Shown: in pieces, positions 1-8,600 of the stretch
How the letters are laid out: each line of letters opens with the position of its first letter
Numbering within the stretch: position 1 is the first letter of the stretch
DNA from: JBAZOO01 sp041648735
GTDB lineage: Bacteria; Verrucomicrobiota; Lentisphaeria; Oligosphaerales; CAITYL01
Length of the DNA: 64,000 bases
Assembly (NCBI GenBank): GCA_041648735.1
Contig: JBAZOO010000004.1
Location: 62,001-126,000 of the forward strand
Direction: 5' to 3'
Program-made: the position numbers and the translations under genes
The notes under the pieces: generated by a model
What the model was told of the DNA's origin: nothing
The model's database searches: none
What the model saw: the letters and a program-made list of their open reading frames with translations, nothing else

Positions 1-567
1 TTCCGCTTCCAGGCGGGCCTTGTCGGCGCGGGCGGCGGCCAGTTGGGCGTCCAGTTCCTTGGTTCTCTTGAGCAGCAGTTCGTTGCCGCCCTCGCCCTTG
101 GCCAGCCGTTCCGCCTGCTCCTTGGTGAACTGGAGCGGGCTGAAGCAGAGGAGGATGCGCCACTTTTCCCAGTCCTCGACCGAGTAGTAGGCGTCGAACT
201 TTTCCGGGGGCAGGGCGTAGGCGTCCTCGGCAAGCTGGTTCGCCTCGCGATAGCCCTTGTACTCGGCGGAATGGAAATAGTCCTCGAGCTTGCGGTAGAG
301 GGTTTCGTGGACGGGGTACCACTGGGCGAAGATGGGGTTGCAGAAGGTGGTGGAATGCTCCGCCTTCTCCGCCTCCTTGAGCAGCAACGACTCGAAGCGC
401 TTGCGGTGCTTGGGCTCCAGGCGGTAGCCGCCAAGCTGGCAGCTCTTGGAGAGCTGGCTGTTGGCCAGGATGTAGTTTTTCAGGCTCGGCCAAGGCAGCT
501 CGGCGACCATGCCGGCGAAGATCTCCGCCGGCCGGATGCCTTCGAGGGTCTCATTCGGAGGCAACAT
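1..567 (-). CDS. Hypothetical protein, 3' end beyond left edge
   Basis: An open frame from the ATG at 567 runs without a stop to the left edge, giving 189 visible codons. I do not recognise the family. The visible part is a soluble, charged, aromatic-rich sequence without signal peptide or membrane segment. Its last 25 or so residues are rich in Lys, Glu, Ala and Leu and look like the beginning of a coiled coil. An AAGGAG ribosome-binding sequence sits about ten bases before the ATG. The start lies inside the end of the preceding gene (17 nt overlap, 551-567), so the two are probably cotranslated. Real coding is supported by the G/C-rich third positions and the ribosome-binding site. The function is unknown. 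Confidence 0.7.
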   Translation of the reverse strand, partial: MLPPNETLEGIRPAEIFAGMVAELPWPSLKNYILANSQLSKSCQLGGYRLEPKHRKRFESLLLKEAEKAEHSTTFCNPIFAQWYPVHETLYRKLEDYFHSAEYKGYREANQLAEDAYALPPEKFDAYYSVEDWEKWRILLCFSPLQFTKEQAERLAKGEGGNELLLKRTKELDAQLAAARADKARLEAE

Positions 568-931
568 TCAACAGGAACTCCTTCTGGACAAGCTTCGCGG
601 CCGCCTGCACGGCCGCCGCCGCCATCTGCCGCCGCAGTGAATATTCGATCTTGGTGTGGGCGCCGGTCATGCTTTGGACCAGCGGTTCGTTGCCGTCGTT
701 GCGGGCGCGTTCGAGGACGCGCCGGCAGACGAGTAGCGCCTCGCGCCAGCGCTGTTCCTGGCAAAACAGGACGGTCTGGCTCAACAGATCGGTGCTGGCC
801 GGGGGGGGGGGCGGTTGGGGCGGCTTGGCTTCCGTCGCCCGTTGGGCCGGGCGCTTGGCGGGCTTGGATGGTGCCACCGCGGATTGCTCAGGAGCCGGGG
901 CGGCCGCCGATTGTTTCGAAGCCTTGGCCAT
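551..931 (-). CDS. Hypothetical protein with a C11 tract
   Basis: This gene encodes 126 aa starting MAKASKQ. The first 50 residues are a low-complexity Ala/Pro/Lys linker. The remainder is a compact helical region (roughly residues 52-126) resembling a TPR-like helical hairpin, with Gln-Glu-Gln-Arg-Trp and Leu-Val-Cys-Arg-Arg stretches. No specific family is recognised. The coding strand contains a run of 11 cytosines (801-811 on the plus strand) that encodes part of a polyproline stretch. Slippage there would shift the frame. The gene overlaps the next gene downstream by 17 nt. A longer frame up to 1048 runs into the tRNA, so the ATG at 931 is preferred. Confidence 0.65.
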   Translation of the reverse strand: MAKASKQSAAAPAPEQSAVAPSKPAKRPAQRATEAKPPQPPPPPASTDLLSQTVLFCQEQRWREALLVCRRVLERARNDGNEPLVQSMTGAHTKIEYSLRRQMAAAAVQAAAKLVQKEFLLNVASE

Positions 932-987
932 AACGGGGAAGGGAAGCGGGAGGTTGTGGAGGCCGGTCTGAGCCGGAGCTGGGGAAA

Positions 988-1062
<75 letters not shown>

Positions 1063-1074
1063 AAAAACTGTGCT

Positions 1075-1102
1075 ACTATAGCCGCCCCCCGGCGGATTGC
1101 AA
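1075..1102 (-). promoter_or_regulatory. Promoter of tRNA-Cys
   Basis: Reading the minus strand, TTGCAA (1097-1102) is followed after 16 nt by TATAGT (1075-1080). The predicted start would be just before the 5' end of the tRNA at 1062. The same box pair precedes tRNA-Gln, which supports both. Confidence 0.7.
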
Positions 1103-1124
1103 TCCCGGCTGGCAGGGGATCCGG

Positions 1125-1688
1125 TCAGAGGGACATCAGCTCCGTTTCCTTGGCCGCGAGCAACTGGTCGACTTGCTTGATGTGGTCGTCGGTCAGCTTC
1201 TGGATCTCCTTGGTCGCCTTGGCCAAGTCGTCCTCGGTGACCGCGCCGTCCTTCTGGAGCTTCTTGGCGGCTTCGTTGCCCTCGCGGCGGAGGTTGCGGA
1301 TCTCGATGCGGCAATCTTCGGCGCGGGTGCGGACCAGCTTGACGTACTCCTTGCGGCGCTCCTCGCTGAGTTCGGGGATGGGCAGGCGGACGACGCGGCC
1401 GTCGCTCATCGGGCTGATGCCGAGGTTGGAGGCGAGGATGGCCTTTTCGATCGCCTTGATGGCCCCCTGGTCCCAAGGCTGGATGACCAGCAGGCGGGGT
1501 TCGGGGGCGGTGATGGCGGCGACGTCCCGCAGCTTGGTCAGGGTGCCGTAGTACTCGACCATGATGCCGTCCACCAAGGTGGGCGAGGCCTTGCCGGTGC
1601 GCACGCCGGCAAAGGCCTTCTGCATGGCCTCGATGGCCTTCTTCATCTTCAGGTCGGTGTCCTTGGCGAGGGTTGCAATCGTCGGCAT
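1125..1688 (-). CDS. frr: Ribosome recycling factor
   Basis: The 187-aa product matches ribosome recycling factor, which with EF-G splits the post-termination ribosome. Recognisable blocks are the N-terminal MKKAIEAMQKAFAGVRTGKA helix, the SPTLVDGI and YYGTLTKL segments of the head domain, and the C-terminal long helices (AEDCRIEIRNLRREGNEAAKK). The length is that of the family (about 185 aa). I chose the ATG at 1688 because it starts the conserved N-terminal helix; the frame is open further upstream to 1778 but that extension is not RRF-like. It follows pyrH in the usual pyrH-frr order, about 97 nt downstream. Confidence 0.95.
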   Translation of the reverse strand: MPTIATLAKDTDLKMKKAIEAMQKAFAGVRTGKASPTLVDGIMVEYYGTLTKLRDVAAITAPEPRLLVIQPWDQGAIKAIEKAILASNLGISPMSDGRVVRLPIPELSEERRKEYVKLVRTRAEDCRIEIRNLRREGNEAAKKLQKDGAVTEDDLAKATKEIQKLTDDHIKQVDQLLAAKETELMSL

Positions 1689-1785
1689 GGCTGGCGTCCT
1701 TCTCCAGGTCGGGCGGTTCACGGTGGGGGTGGCCGGGGGAGGGCATTCCCAAGCGGCAACGTAATCCGTTTTCGGCAAAAGCCAA

Positions 1786-2520
1786 TCAGGCGAGGTCGCT
1801 GGCGGCGCTGCCCACCACGGTGGCGACCGAGGTGTCGCCGGCGGCGACGCGGCGCAGGTTGCCGGGGACGAAGAAGTTGAAGACGACGATCTCGATGCCG
1901 TTGTCGCGGCAGAGGGAGAAGGCGGCGGCGTCCATCACCTCCAGGCGGCGGGCGAGGGCGTCGTCATAGGCCAGATGGCGGAAGCGGCGGGCGGCCGGAT
2001 CCTTCGTGGGGTCGGCGGTGTAGACGCCCGCGACCTTGGTGGCCTTGAAGACGGCGTCGGCCCCGAGTTCGCAGGCGCGCAGGGCGGCGGTGGTGTCGGT
2101 GGTGAAGAAGGGGTGGCCGGTGCCGCCGGCGAGGAGCACGACACTGCCCGCTTCGAGCAGCGCCAGCGCCCGGCGGCGGTCGAAGCCGGCGGCGACGCCG
2201 GGGATGGGGATGGCGCTGAGCACTTCGGCGGGGGTGCCGGCGGCCTCCAGGGCGTCGCGCAGGGCCAGGGCGTTCATGACCGTCGCCAGCATTCCGATGG
2301 CGTCGGCCGTGGCGCGGGCCAGCCCCGCTCCCTTCTTGCTGGCGGGGAGGCCGCGGAAGAGGTTGCCGGCGCCGACGACCAGGGCGACTTGGAGGCCGCT
2401 TTGCACGACTTCCCGGATCTGTTCCGCCACGGCGGCCACCGCCTCCGGGACGATGCCGGATTCCGCGCCGCCCTTCAGGGTCTCGCCGGTCAGCTTCAGC
2501 AGGATTCGCTTGTAACTCAT
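1786..2520 (-). CDS. pyrH: UMP kinase
   Basis: This 244-aa protein is the bacterial UMP kinase of the amino-acid kinase fold. It phosphorylates UMP to UDP with ATP in the cytoplasm. Seen motifs are the N-terminal KLTGETLKG phosphate loop, VVGAGNLFRG, the GTGHPFFTTDT substrate loop and KATKVAGVYTADP near the ATP site. The family usually has KLSGE and GGGN; here they read KLTGE and VGAGN, conservative variants. A terminator separates tsf from pyrH, so pyrH may have its own promoter; an AT-rich CATATT box lies about 50 nt upstream but no convincing -35 was found. frr follows on the same strand. Confidence 0.95.
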   Translation of the reverse strand: MSYKRILLKLTGETLKGGAESGIVPEAVAAVAEQIREVVQSGLQVALVVGAGNLFRGLPASKKGAGLARATADAIGMLATVMNALALRDALEAAGTPAEVLSAIPIPGVAAGFDRRRALALLEAGSVVLLAGGTGHPFFTTDTTAALRACELGADAVFKATKVAGVYTADPTKDPAARRFRHLAYDDALARRLEVMDAAAFSLCRDNGIEIVVFNFFVPGNLRRVAAGDTSVATVVGSAASDLA

Positions 2521-2591
2521 GTCTCTCCAGGTGGTTGCGGGTGCTGGCCGGCGGCTTCGCCACTCCGCGCAATATGATGCGGCCGGCGCCG

Positions 2592-2623
2592 AAAAAAAGC
2601 CGGAACGGGGGGGCCGTTCCGGC
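2592..2623 (-). terminator. Rho-independent terminator after tsf
   Basis: On the minus strand a 10-bp GC-rich stem (GCCGGAACGG with CCGTTCCGGC, 5-nt loop) is followed by seven Ts. It lies 32 nt beyond the tsf stop and upstream of pyrH, so it ends or attenuates the rpsB-tsf transcript. Confidence 0.9.
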
Positions 2624-2654
2624 AGTGTGCATGGGAGCGACGATCCGCGCCAGG

Positions 2655-3476
2655 TCAGGCCTGGGCGGTGGCCTCTTCGCCGATCTGCCAGCGCAGCATG
2701 CGCTTGACGGCGAGCGCCGGCGCAAGCTTCGCCAGGCAGCTCTTCTCGTCCTTGAACCATGGCTGCTGCAGCAGGCACACTTCGGTGTACCACTTGTTGA
2801 CCTTGCCCTTGACGATGTTCGCGATCATGTTCGCCGGCTTGTCGCCCACCTGGGCCTGGGCGATCTCCTTTTCCTTCTCGATGACGGCGGCCGGGATGTC
2901 GTCGGGCTTGATGTAGCGCGGGCTGTAGGCGGCGATGTGCATGCAGGCGTCCTTGAGGAGTTCCGCCGTGCCGCCGGCCGCCTCGACGAGCACCACGATC
3001 TTGTGGTTCTGCTGGTGGTCGTAGAAGCCGAGGCTGGCGCCGCCCTTGGCTTCCCAGCGGCTGACGCGGCGGATCTGGATGTTTTCGCCGATGGCATTGA
3101 CCAGGTCGATGATCGCCGCCTTCTCCTCGGCGGCCACCTGGGCGGCGAGGTCCCCGTCGGCGCCGGCCATGGCGGCGACGCGTCCGGCCAAGGCCTTGCC
3201 GTAGGCGCAGAAGCGTTCGTTGCGGGCCACGAAGTCGGTTTCGCAGACGATTTCCACCAGGGCGGCCACCTGGGGGGTGACCGCGGAGAAGATCACCCCT
3301 TCCCTGGTGGCGCGGGAGGCCTTCTTCTCGGCCTTGGCGGCCCCGCTTTTGCGCAGGACATCGACGGCGGCGTCCAGGTCGCCGTTGGCCTGCTCCAGCG
3401 CCTTCTTGCAGTCCATCATCCCCACGCCGGTCTTTTCGCGCAGGGCCTTGACCATTTCGGAAGTGATTGTTGCCAT
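2655..3476 (-). CDS. tsf: Translation elongation factor Ts
   Basis: The 273-aa product is EF-Ts, the nucleotide exchange factor for EF-Tu. The N-terminal UBA-like domain begins MATITSEMVKALREKTGVGM and contains the conserved MMDCKKAL block; the core has VCETDFVARN (TDFV motif that contacts EF-Tu). A second conserved patch is IRRVSRWE. It lies 38 nt downstream of rpsB in the usual rpsB-tsf arrangement, and a strong terminator follows. Length is in the normal range. Confidence 0.96.
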   Translation of the reverse strand: MATITSEMVKALREKTGVGMMDCKKALEQANGDLDAAVDVLRKSGAAKAEKKASRATREGVIFSAVTPQVAALVEIVCETDFVARNERFCAYGKALAGRVAAMAGADGDLAAQVAAEEKAAIIDLVNAIGENIQIRRVSRWEAKGGASLGFYDHQQNHKIVVLVEAAGGTAELLKDACMHIAAYSPRYIKPDDIPAAVIEKEKEIAQAQVGDKPANMIANIVKGKVNKWYTEVCLLQQPWFKDEKSCLAKLAPALAVKRMLRWQIGEEATAQA

Positions 3477-3514
3477 GATCTTGTCGTTTCCTTTGCCGGA
3501 GAGTTGGCGGCCGG

Positions 3515-4303
3515 TCAGACGCTGGCGGCGACCGCCACCGGCTCGGCTTCGGCCTCGCCCTCGGCCTCGGCCTTTTCGGCGACGGCGGCCTTTTCGGCGA
3601 CCGCTTCCTGCTTCTTGGCGGATTGGAGGTTGCCTTCCTCGATGGCGGCGGCGAGGGCGTCGGTGAGCAGCTTGATCGAGCGCAGGGCGTCGTCATTGCC
3701 CGGGATCACCTGGGCCACGCCGTCCGGGTCGCAGTTGGAGTCAACCACGGCGACCACCGGGATGCCGAGGCGGTTCGCCTCGCGCACGGCGATGGCCTCG
3801 TGCATCACGTCCATGACAATGAGGGCATCCGGCAGCTTGTTCAGGTTGCGGACGCCGCCCAGGCTCGCCTGGAGCTTGCCCAGCTCCTTGCGCAGCTTGG
3901 ACTGCTCCTTCTTGGTGGACTTGTCGAGGGAGCCGTCGGCCAGCTTCTGCTCCAGGTCGCGCAGATATTGGATCCGGCTGTGGACGACATTGAAGTTGGT
4001 GAGGGCGCCGCCGACCCAGCGGAAGCACATGTGGGGCATGCCGGTCTTTTCGGCGGCCTCGCGCAGCACTTCCTGGGCCTGCCGCTTGGAGCCGACAAAG
4101 AGGGCGGTGCCGCCGTTGGCGACGAGGTCGCGGACGAAGTCGCACGCTTCGGCGAGCCGGCGGATGGTGATGGTCAGGTCGAAGATCGAGATGCCGTTGC
4201 GGTTGCCGTAGATGTACGGCTTCATCTTCGGGTTCCAGCGTTTGTTCTGGTGGCCGAAGTGGACACCGGCTTCGAGCAGGTCGTTGATGGTGATGGCGGC
4301 CAT
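3515..4303 (-). CDS. rpsB: 30S ribosomal protein S2
   Basis: This 262-aa protein is S2. Conserved blocks are the N-terminal LLEAGVHFGHQNKRWNPKM, FVGSKRQAQEVLREAA, the RWVGGALTNF motif, and ALIVMDVMHEAIAVREANRLGIPVVAVVDSNCDPD. The last 30 residues are an Ala/Glu/Val-rich acidic tail not found in most S2 proteins. The gene is first in the rpsB-tsf transcript and has a promoter about 190 nt upstream, leaving a long leader. Confidence 0.97.
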   Translation of the reverse strand: MAAITINDLLEAGVHFGHQNKRWNPKMKPYIYGNRNGISIFDLTITIRRLAEACDFVRDLVANGGTALFVGSKRQAQEVLREAAEKTGMPHMCFRWVGGALTNFNVVHSRIQYLRDLEQKLADGSLDKSTKKEQSKLRKELGKLQASLGGVRNLNKLPDALIVMDVMHEAIAVREANRLGIPVVAVVDSNCDPDGVAQVIPGNDDALRSIKLLTDALAAAIEEGNLQSAKKQEAVAEKAAVAEKAEAEGEAEAEPVAVAASV

Positions 4304-4380
4304 GGTGCGATGCGTCCTTTCAGGTGCGCCGGCTGGTTTTCCACGGCTCCGCGCCGCCGCGGGTCGCGGCGGAAATCCCC

Positions 4381-4393
4381 TGCGGAGTCCGCA
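4381..4393. repeat. Dispersed palindrome TGCGGAGTCCGCA (intergenic copy)
   Basis: This is a perfect odd palindrome around a single central base. The 11-bp core GCGGASTCCGC is seen at least 11 times in the window: starts 4381, 10034, 21394, 23156, 24864, 33316, 36192, 41034, 43383, 47156 and 56710. The copy here lies in the rpsB leader; most others are inside genes. Confidence 0.6.
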
Positions 4394-4494
4394 AACAGCC
4401 TGATGGGGATGGAAGTGTCCCGATTCCGGCCTGGGGGGCGGCAGCCGCCTCCGACGGGAGCGGCCGCGGGCGAATCGGGGGGAACGAGCCCGAT

Positions 4495-4522
4495 ACTATA
4501 CCGTTTGGCGGCCGCGTGGCAA
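4495..4522 (-). promoter_or_regulatory. Promoter of rpsB-tsf
   Basis: On the minus strand TTGCCA (4517-4522) is followed after 16 nt by TATAGT (4495-4500). Transcription would start near 4488, giving a leader of about 185 nt before rpsB. In several phyla such leaders bind S2 to autoregulate the operon; that role is only suggested here by the leader length and GC-rich hairpins. Confidence 0.6.
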
Positions 4523-4551
4523 CTCCGGGCGGTTTCCGGCCGGCGGGGCAT

Positions 4552-4580
4552 TTGCAACCGTGCCGACCCGCATATATGCT
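4552..4580 (+). promoter_or_regulatory. Promoter of the Ala/Pro-rich protein
   Basis: TTGCAA (4552-4557), a 17-nt spacer, then TATGCT (4575-4580), about 76 nt before the start at 4657. It is divergent from the rpsB promoter, with the -35 boxes 30 nt apart. Confidence 0.5.
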
Positions 4581-4656
4581 AAAGGGTTATTCGAGACGCA
4601 GGCAGCCAGCGCCTGGACAAGGCGGGTGGCGGAGCATAACGCGCAGGAGGCGAAAG

Positions 4657-5541
4657 ATGGCGGATCCCCAGCAGACGAAAGTGAATGTCACGTTGAAGTC
4701 GACGGACACCTCACGCTTCAAGGTGAACCCTCCGGCGGCGGCGCCGCCGCCCGCGGTCCCAGTTTCCGGCGAGGGGGCGGCCCCGGTGCCGGCGGCGGCC
4801 CCGGCCGTCGATCCCAACGCGCTGCGGGAGACGCCGACGGCCAAGCTCAAGAAGATCAGCGAATCGGGTGCCGTCCGGGTTGCGGCGGCCACCCAGGCGG
4901 CCCAGCCGGTCGCGGGTGCGCCCAAGACGGAGACGGTCCAGCTCAAGGTGATGCGGGAGAAGAAGGCGGAAGGGGCGGCGGGCGCGGCGGCGGCCGCTCC
5001 GGCGGCGTCCACGATCCGGCTCCGGCCGGCGGCGGCGGCGACGGCCACCCTCGGCCCAACCCCCGTCGCCCCGACCACGCCGGCGGCGGCGGAAGGGGCC
5101 GATGCCCGGCGCACGGTCCGGATCAAGCCGATTGCCGCTCCCGGCCCCCCCGTTCCGGCGGCGGCCCCAGCCGCCGCCGAGGCGGCGCCGGAGCCGACGG
5201 TGGTGATCAAGCCGCCGGCGGCGGCGACGGCCACCGTCCCCCCGGAGAAGCCGGCCGCGGGCGGCACCCTCAAGGTGCGGGCGCCCGCCGCCGAGGAGGC
5301 GCAAAGCCGGAAGACGCTCAAGTTTCAGCGGCCGGGCGCCAAGACGGTGCAGCTTCCCGCCGAGGGAGTCGCCGCCGCGGCGCCGGCCGCGGTGGCCGGC
5401 GCCTTGGCGGGGGTGCAGGCGGCACCGGCCGCCGCCGCGGAGGAAGTCGGCGGCCTGACCGTGGGGGCGACCGTGCTCACGGTGGTGGCGCTGGGGATTG
5501 GGCTCGGGATCATGGTCATGCAGGCGCTGAAGCACTTGTGA
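4657..5541 (+). CDS. Ala/Pro-rich protein with repeated T-V-x-[LIV]-[KR] motif and C-terminal membrane anchor
   Basis: This 294-aa protein is not recognised as a named family. About half is Ala and Pro. Embedded in the linker are seven or eight short beta-strand-like motifs spaced 20-40 residues apart: NVTLKST, TVQLKVM, TIRLRPA, TVRIKPI, TVVIKPP, TLKVRAP, TLKFQRP and TVQLPAE. The C-terminus (about residues 268-291) is a single hydrophobic segment with only a few residues after it, as in tail-anchored proteins. An AGGAGG ribosome-binding site supports the ATG at 4657. It is transcribed alone, divergently from rpsB, and a terminator follows. The regular motif suggests a flexible scaffold displaying repeated binding peptides, which is inference. 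Confidence 0.75.
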   Translation: MADPQQTKVNVTLKSTDTSRFKVNPPAAAPPPAVPVSGEGAAPVPAAAPAVDPNALRETPTAKLKKISESGAVRVAAATQAAQPVAGAPKTETVQLKVMREKKAEGAAGAAAAAPAASTIRLRPAAAATATLGPTPVAPTTPAAAEGADARRTVRIKPIAAPGPPVPAAAPAAAEAAPEPTVVIKPPAAATATVPPEKPAAGGTLKVRAPAAEEAQSRKTLKFQRPGAKTVQLPAEGVAAAAPAAVAGALAGVQAAPAAAAEEVGGLTVGATVLTVVALGIGLGIMVMQALKHL

Positions 5542-5584
5542 GGTTGGCTGGCGCCGGGGCCTGGGCTCCGGCGGCCGCGGCCCC

Positions 5585-5614
5585 GCCGGAAGCCCCCCGC
5601 TTCCGGCTTTTTTT
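5585..5614 (+). terminator. Rho-independent terminator
   Basis: An 8-bp perfect stem (GCCGGAAG with CTTCCGGC) with a C-rich loop is followed by seven Ts. It ends transcription of the Ala/Pro-rich gene just before dnaE. A TATATT box at 5623-5628 could be the -10 of dnaE. Confidence 0.9.
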
Positions 5615-5664
5615 GTGGCGTCTATATTCCCCGGATTCCAGCCATCAGTTCCAAGGTCCGCCCC

Positions 5665-8600
5665 ATGCCCGCCTTTGTCCATCTCCATACGCACTCCGAC
5701 TATAGCTTGCTCGACGGGGCGCAGCGGATCCCGCGGCTCGTGGCGCGGGCGGTGGAGCTGGGGATGCCGGCGGTGGCGGTGACCGACCATGGGAACCTGT
5801 TCGGCGCCTACGAGCTGCTTCAGGCCTGCCAGGGGCACAAGGGTGCGGACGGCCAGCCGGCGATCAAGGGGATCGTCGGCTGCGAGTTCTACGTCACGGC
5901 CGGGCGGCTGGAGGAGCGGAGCGGCGGGCAGTCGGGCAATTTTTTCCATCTGGTGCTGCTGGCGGAGGACAACACCGGCTACCGGAACCTGTGCCAGCTC
6001 AACGCGAAGGCGTGGAACGAGGGGTTCTACTACAAGCCGCGGATCGATTTCGCGGCGCTGGCGGCGCACAAGGCGGGGCTGATCGCGCTCACGGCCTGCA
6101 TTGGCGGCGAGATCCCGCAGGCGATTTTGCGCAACGACGAGGCGCGGGCGCGGGAGCTGCTGGAGCGCTACGCGGCGTTGTTTGGGCCGGACCGTTTCTA
6201 CCTGGAGTTGCAGTCGCACGTGACCGATGCGGAATTGGCGGCGGCCCGGGGGCGGCTGGTGGGGGCCGAGGGCGAGGCGCGGCGGGCGGTGGAGGATTTG
6301 ATCGAGCTGGGGGAGGCGGAGCGGCGGAGCAACGCGGCCTTGGCCGGTTTTGGCCGCGAGTACAACCTGCCGCTGGTGGCGACCAATGATGCGCATTACC
6401 TGCGGCGCGAGCACGCCAAGGCCCACGAGGTGCTGCTCTGCGTCGGCACCCAGACGGCCTTGCAGGATCCCAAGCGTTTCCGTTTTGCGGCCGACTCCTT
6501 CTACTTCAAGGACGCGGCGGAGATGGCGGCGTTGTTCCCCGACCAGCCGGAGGCGCTGGCGAACACGGTGCGGATTGCCGGGCGCTGCAACGTCGAGATC
6601 AAGTATGTCAACCATTATCCGGTCTACGGGCTGCCGGCGGAGTTTGCGGCTTCGGCGGCCACGGCGGCGGATGCGGACGCGGCGCGGGAGCAGTGCCTGC
6701 GGCGGATCTGCGCGGAAGGGCTGAAGGCGCGCCATGGCATTGACGCCGGCGCGCCGGCGAGCTGGGACGCCGCCGCGCGGGCGAAGGTCGAGCGGCTGGA
6801 GTACGAGATCGGCGTGATCCGGAAGATGGGGTTCATCAGCTATTTCCTGGTGGTCTGGGACTTCATCCACCACGCCAAGGGCGCGGGGATCCCGGTGGGG
6901 CCCGGGCGCGGCTCGGGGGCCGGGTCGCTGGTGGCCTACCTGATGCGGATCACCGACATTGACCCGATCCGCTACGGGCTGCTGTTCGAGCGCTTCCTCA
7001 ACCCCGACCGGGTGAGCCCGCCCGACTTCGACATTGACTTCTGCGAACGGCGGCGGCAGGAGGTGATCGAGTATGTGCGGGGGAAGTATGGGGCGGCGAA
7101 CGTGGCGCAGATCGGCACGTTTGGCACGCTCAAGGCGAAGCAGGTGCTGAAGGACGTGGCCCGCGCCCTGGGGCGGACGCCGGCGGAGGGGATGCTGCTG
7201 AGCAAGCATGTCCCCGAGGATCCGAAGATGACCTTGGCGGGGGCGCTGGGGGAGGATCCGAAGCATCCGGAGTGGGAGAGCAAGGATCTGAAGGAGTTGG
7301 TCGCCGCCGAGCCGTGGGCGGCGGAGGTGCTGCAATATGCGCGGGTGCTGGAGGGGCTTTGCCGCAACACCGGCATCCACGCCGCCGGGGTGATCATTGG
7401 CGACATGCCGGTCGGCGACGTCGTCCCGCTGGGCCGCGGGGCGGGCGGCGAGGTGATCACCCAGTATCCGGCGCCGGCCTGCGAGGCGGTGGGGCTGCTG
7501 AAGATGGACTTCCTCGGGCTCAAGACCTTGACGATCATTGACGACGCGGTCCGGCTGATCGCCGAGAACACGGGGGGGGCGGTTGACCTGGAGACGCTGC
7601 CGCTGGACGATCCGAAGACGTTCGAGCTGCTGAGCGCGGGCGACACCGTTGGCGTCTTCCAGTTGGAATCGGCGGGGTTCCAGAAGGTCTGCCGGCAGAT
7701 GAAGGTCAACCGCTTCGAGGAGATTTCGGCGCTGCTGGCCATCTACCGCCCCGGGCCGATGGCGTTCATCCCCGAGTACTGCGACTCCAAGTTTGGGCGC
7801 AAGCCGATCGTCTACGACCATCCGATCATGAAGGAGGTGCTGGAGGAGACCTACGGGATCATGCTCTACCAGGAGCAGGTCATGCAGGCGGTGCAGAGGC
7901 TGGCCGGCTTCTCCCTGGGGCAGGCGGACATCCTGCGCCGGGCGATGAGCAAGAAGAAGCTGGACGAGATGAAGAAGCTGTACGAGAAGTACCTCGCCGG
8001 CTGTTTGGCGAACCAGATCCCGGAGGCGACGGCCAAGGCGATCTGGGACAAGATCGTGATGTTCGCCAACTACGGCTTCAACAAGTCGCACTCCGCCGCC
8101 TATGGGCTGGTCACCTACCGCACGGCCTGGCTCAAGGCCCATCATCCGGTCGAGTTCATGGCCGCCATGCTCACCTCCGAACTGGGCAATGCGGAAAAGC
8201 TCGCCTTCCTGCTCCAGGCCACCCGTGACATGGGGATCGCCGTGTTGCCACCGGCGGTGAACGTCTCCAGGCGCACCTTCACCGTGGACGGCGCCCAGAT
8301 CCGCTTTGGGCTGGCGGCGATCAAGGGGGTTGGTGAAGGCGCCGCCGACGCCATTGCCGCGGCGCGCCGGGCGGGCGGCCCGTTCAAGAGCCTCGATGAT
8401 TTCTGCGAACGCACGGCCGCGAGCCTCAACCGGCGGGTTTTGGAATCGCTGTGCAAGGCTGGCGCCTTCGACGAGTTCGGGCTCCGGCGCGCCCAGGTCT
8501 TCGCCATGCTCGACGAGCTGTTGGCGCGCGCCTCCCGCACCGCCAAGGACCGCCAGGCCGGGCAGGGGTCGTTGTTCGACTTCGGCGGGGCGGAAGCCGC

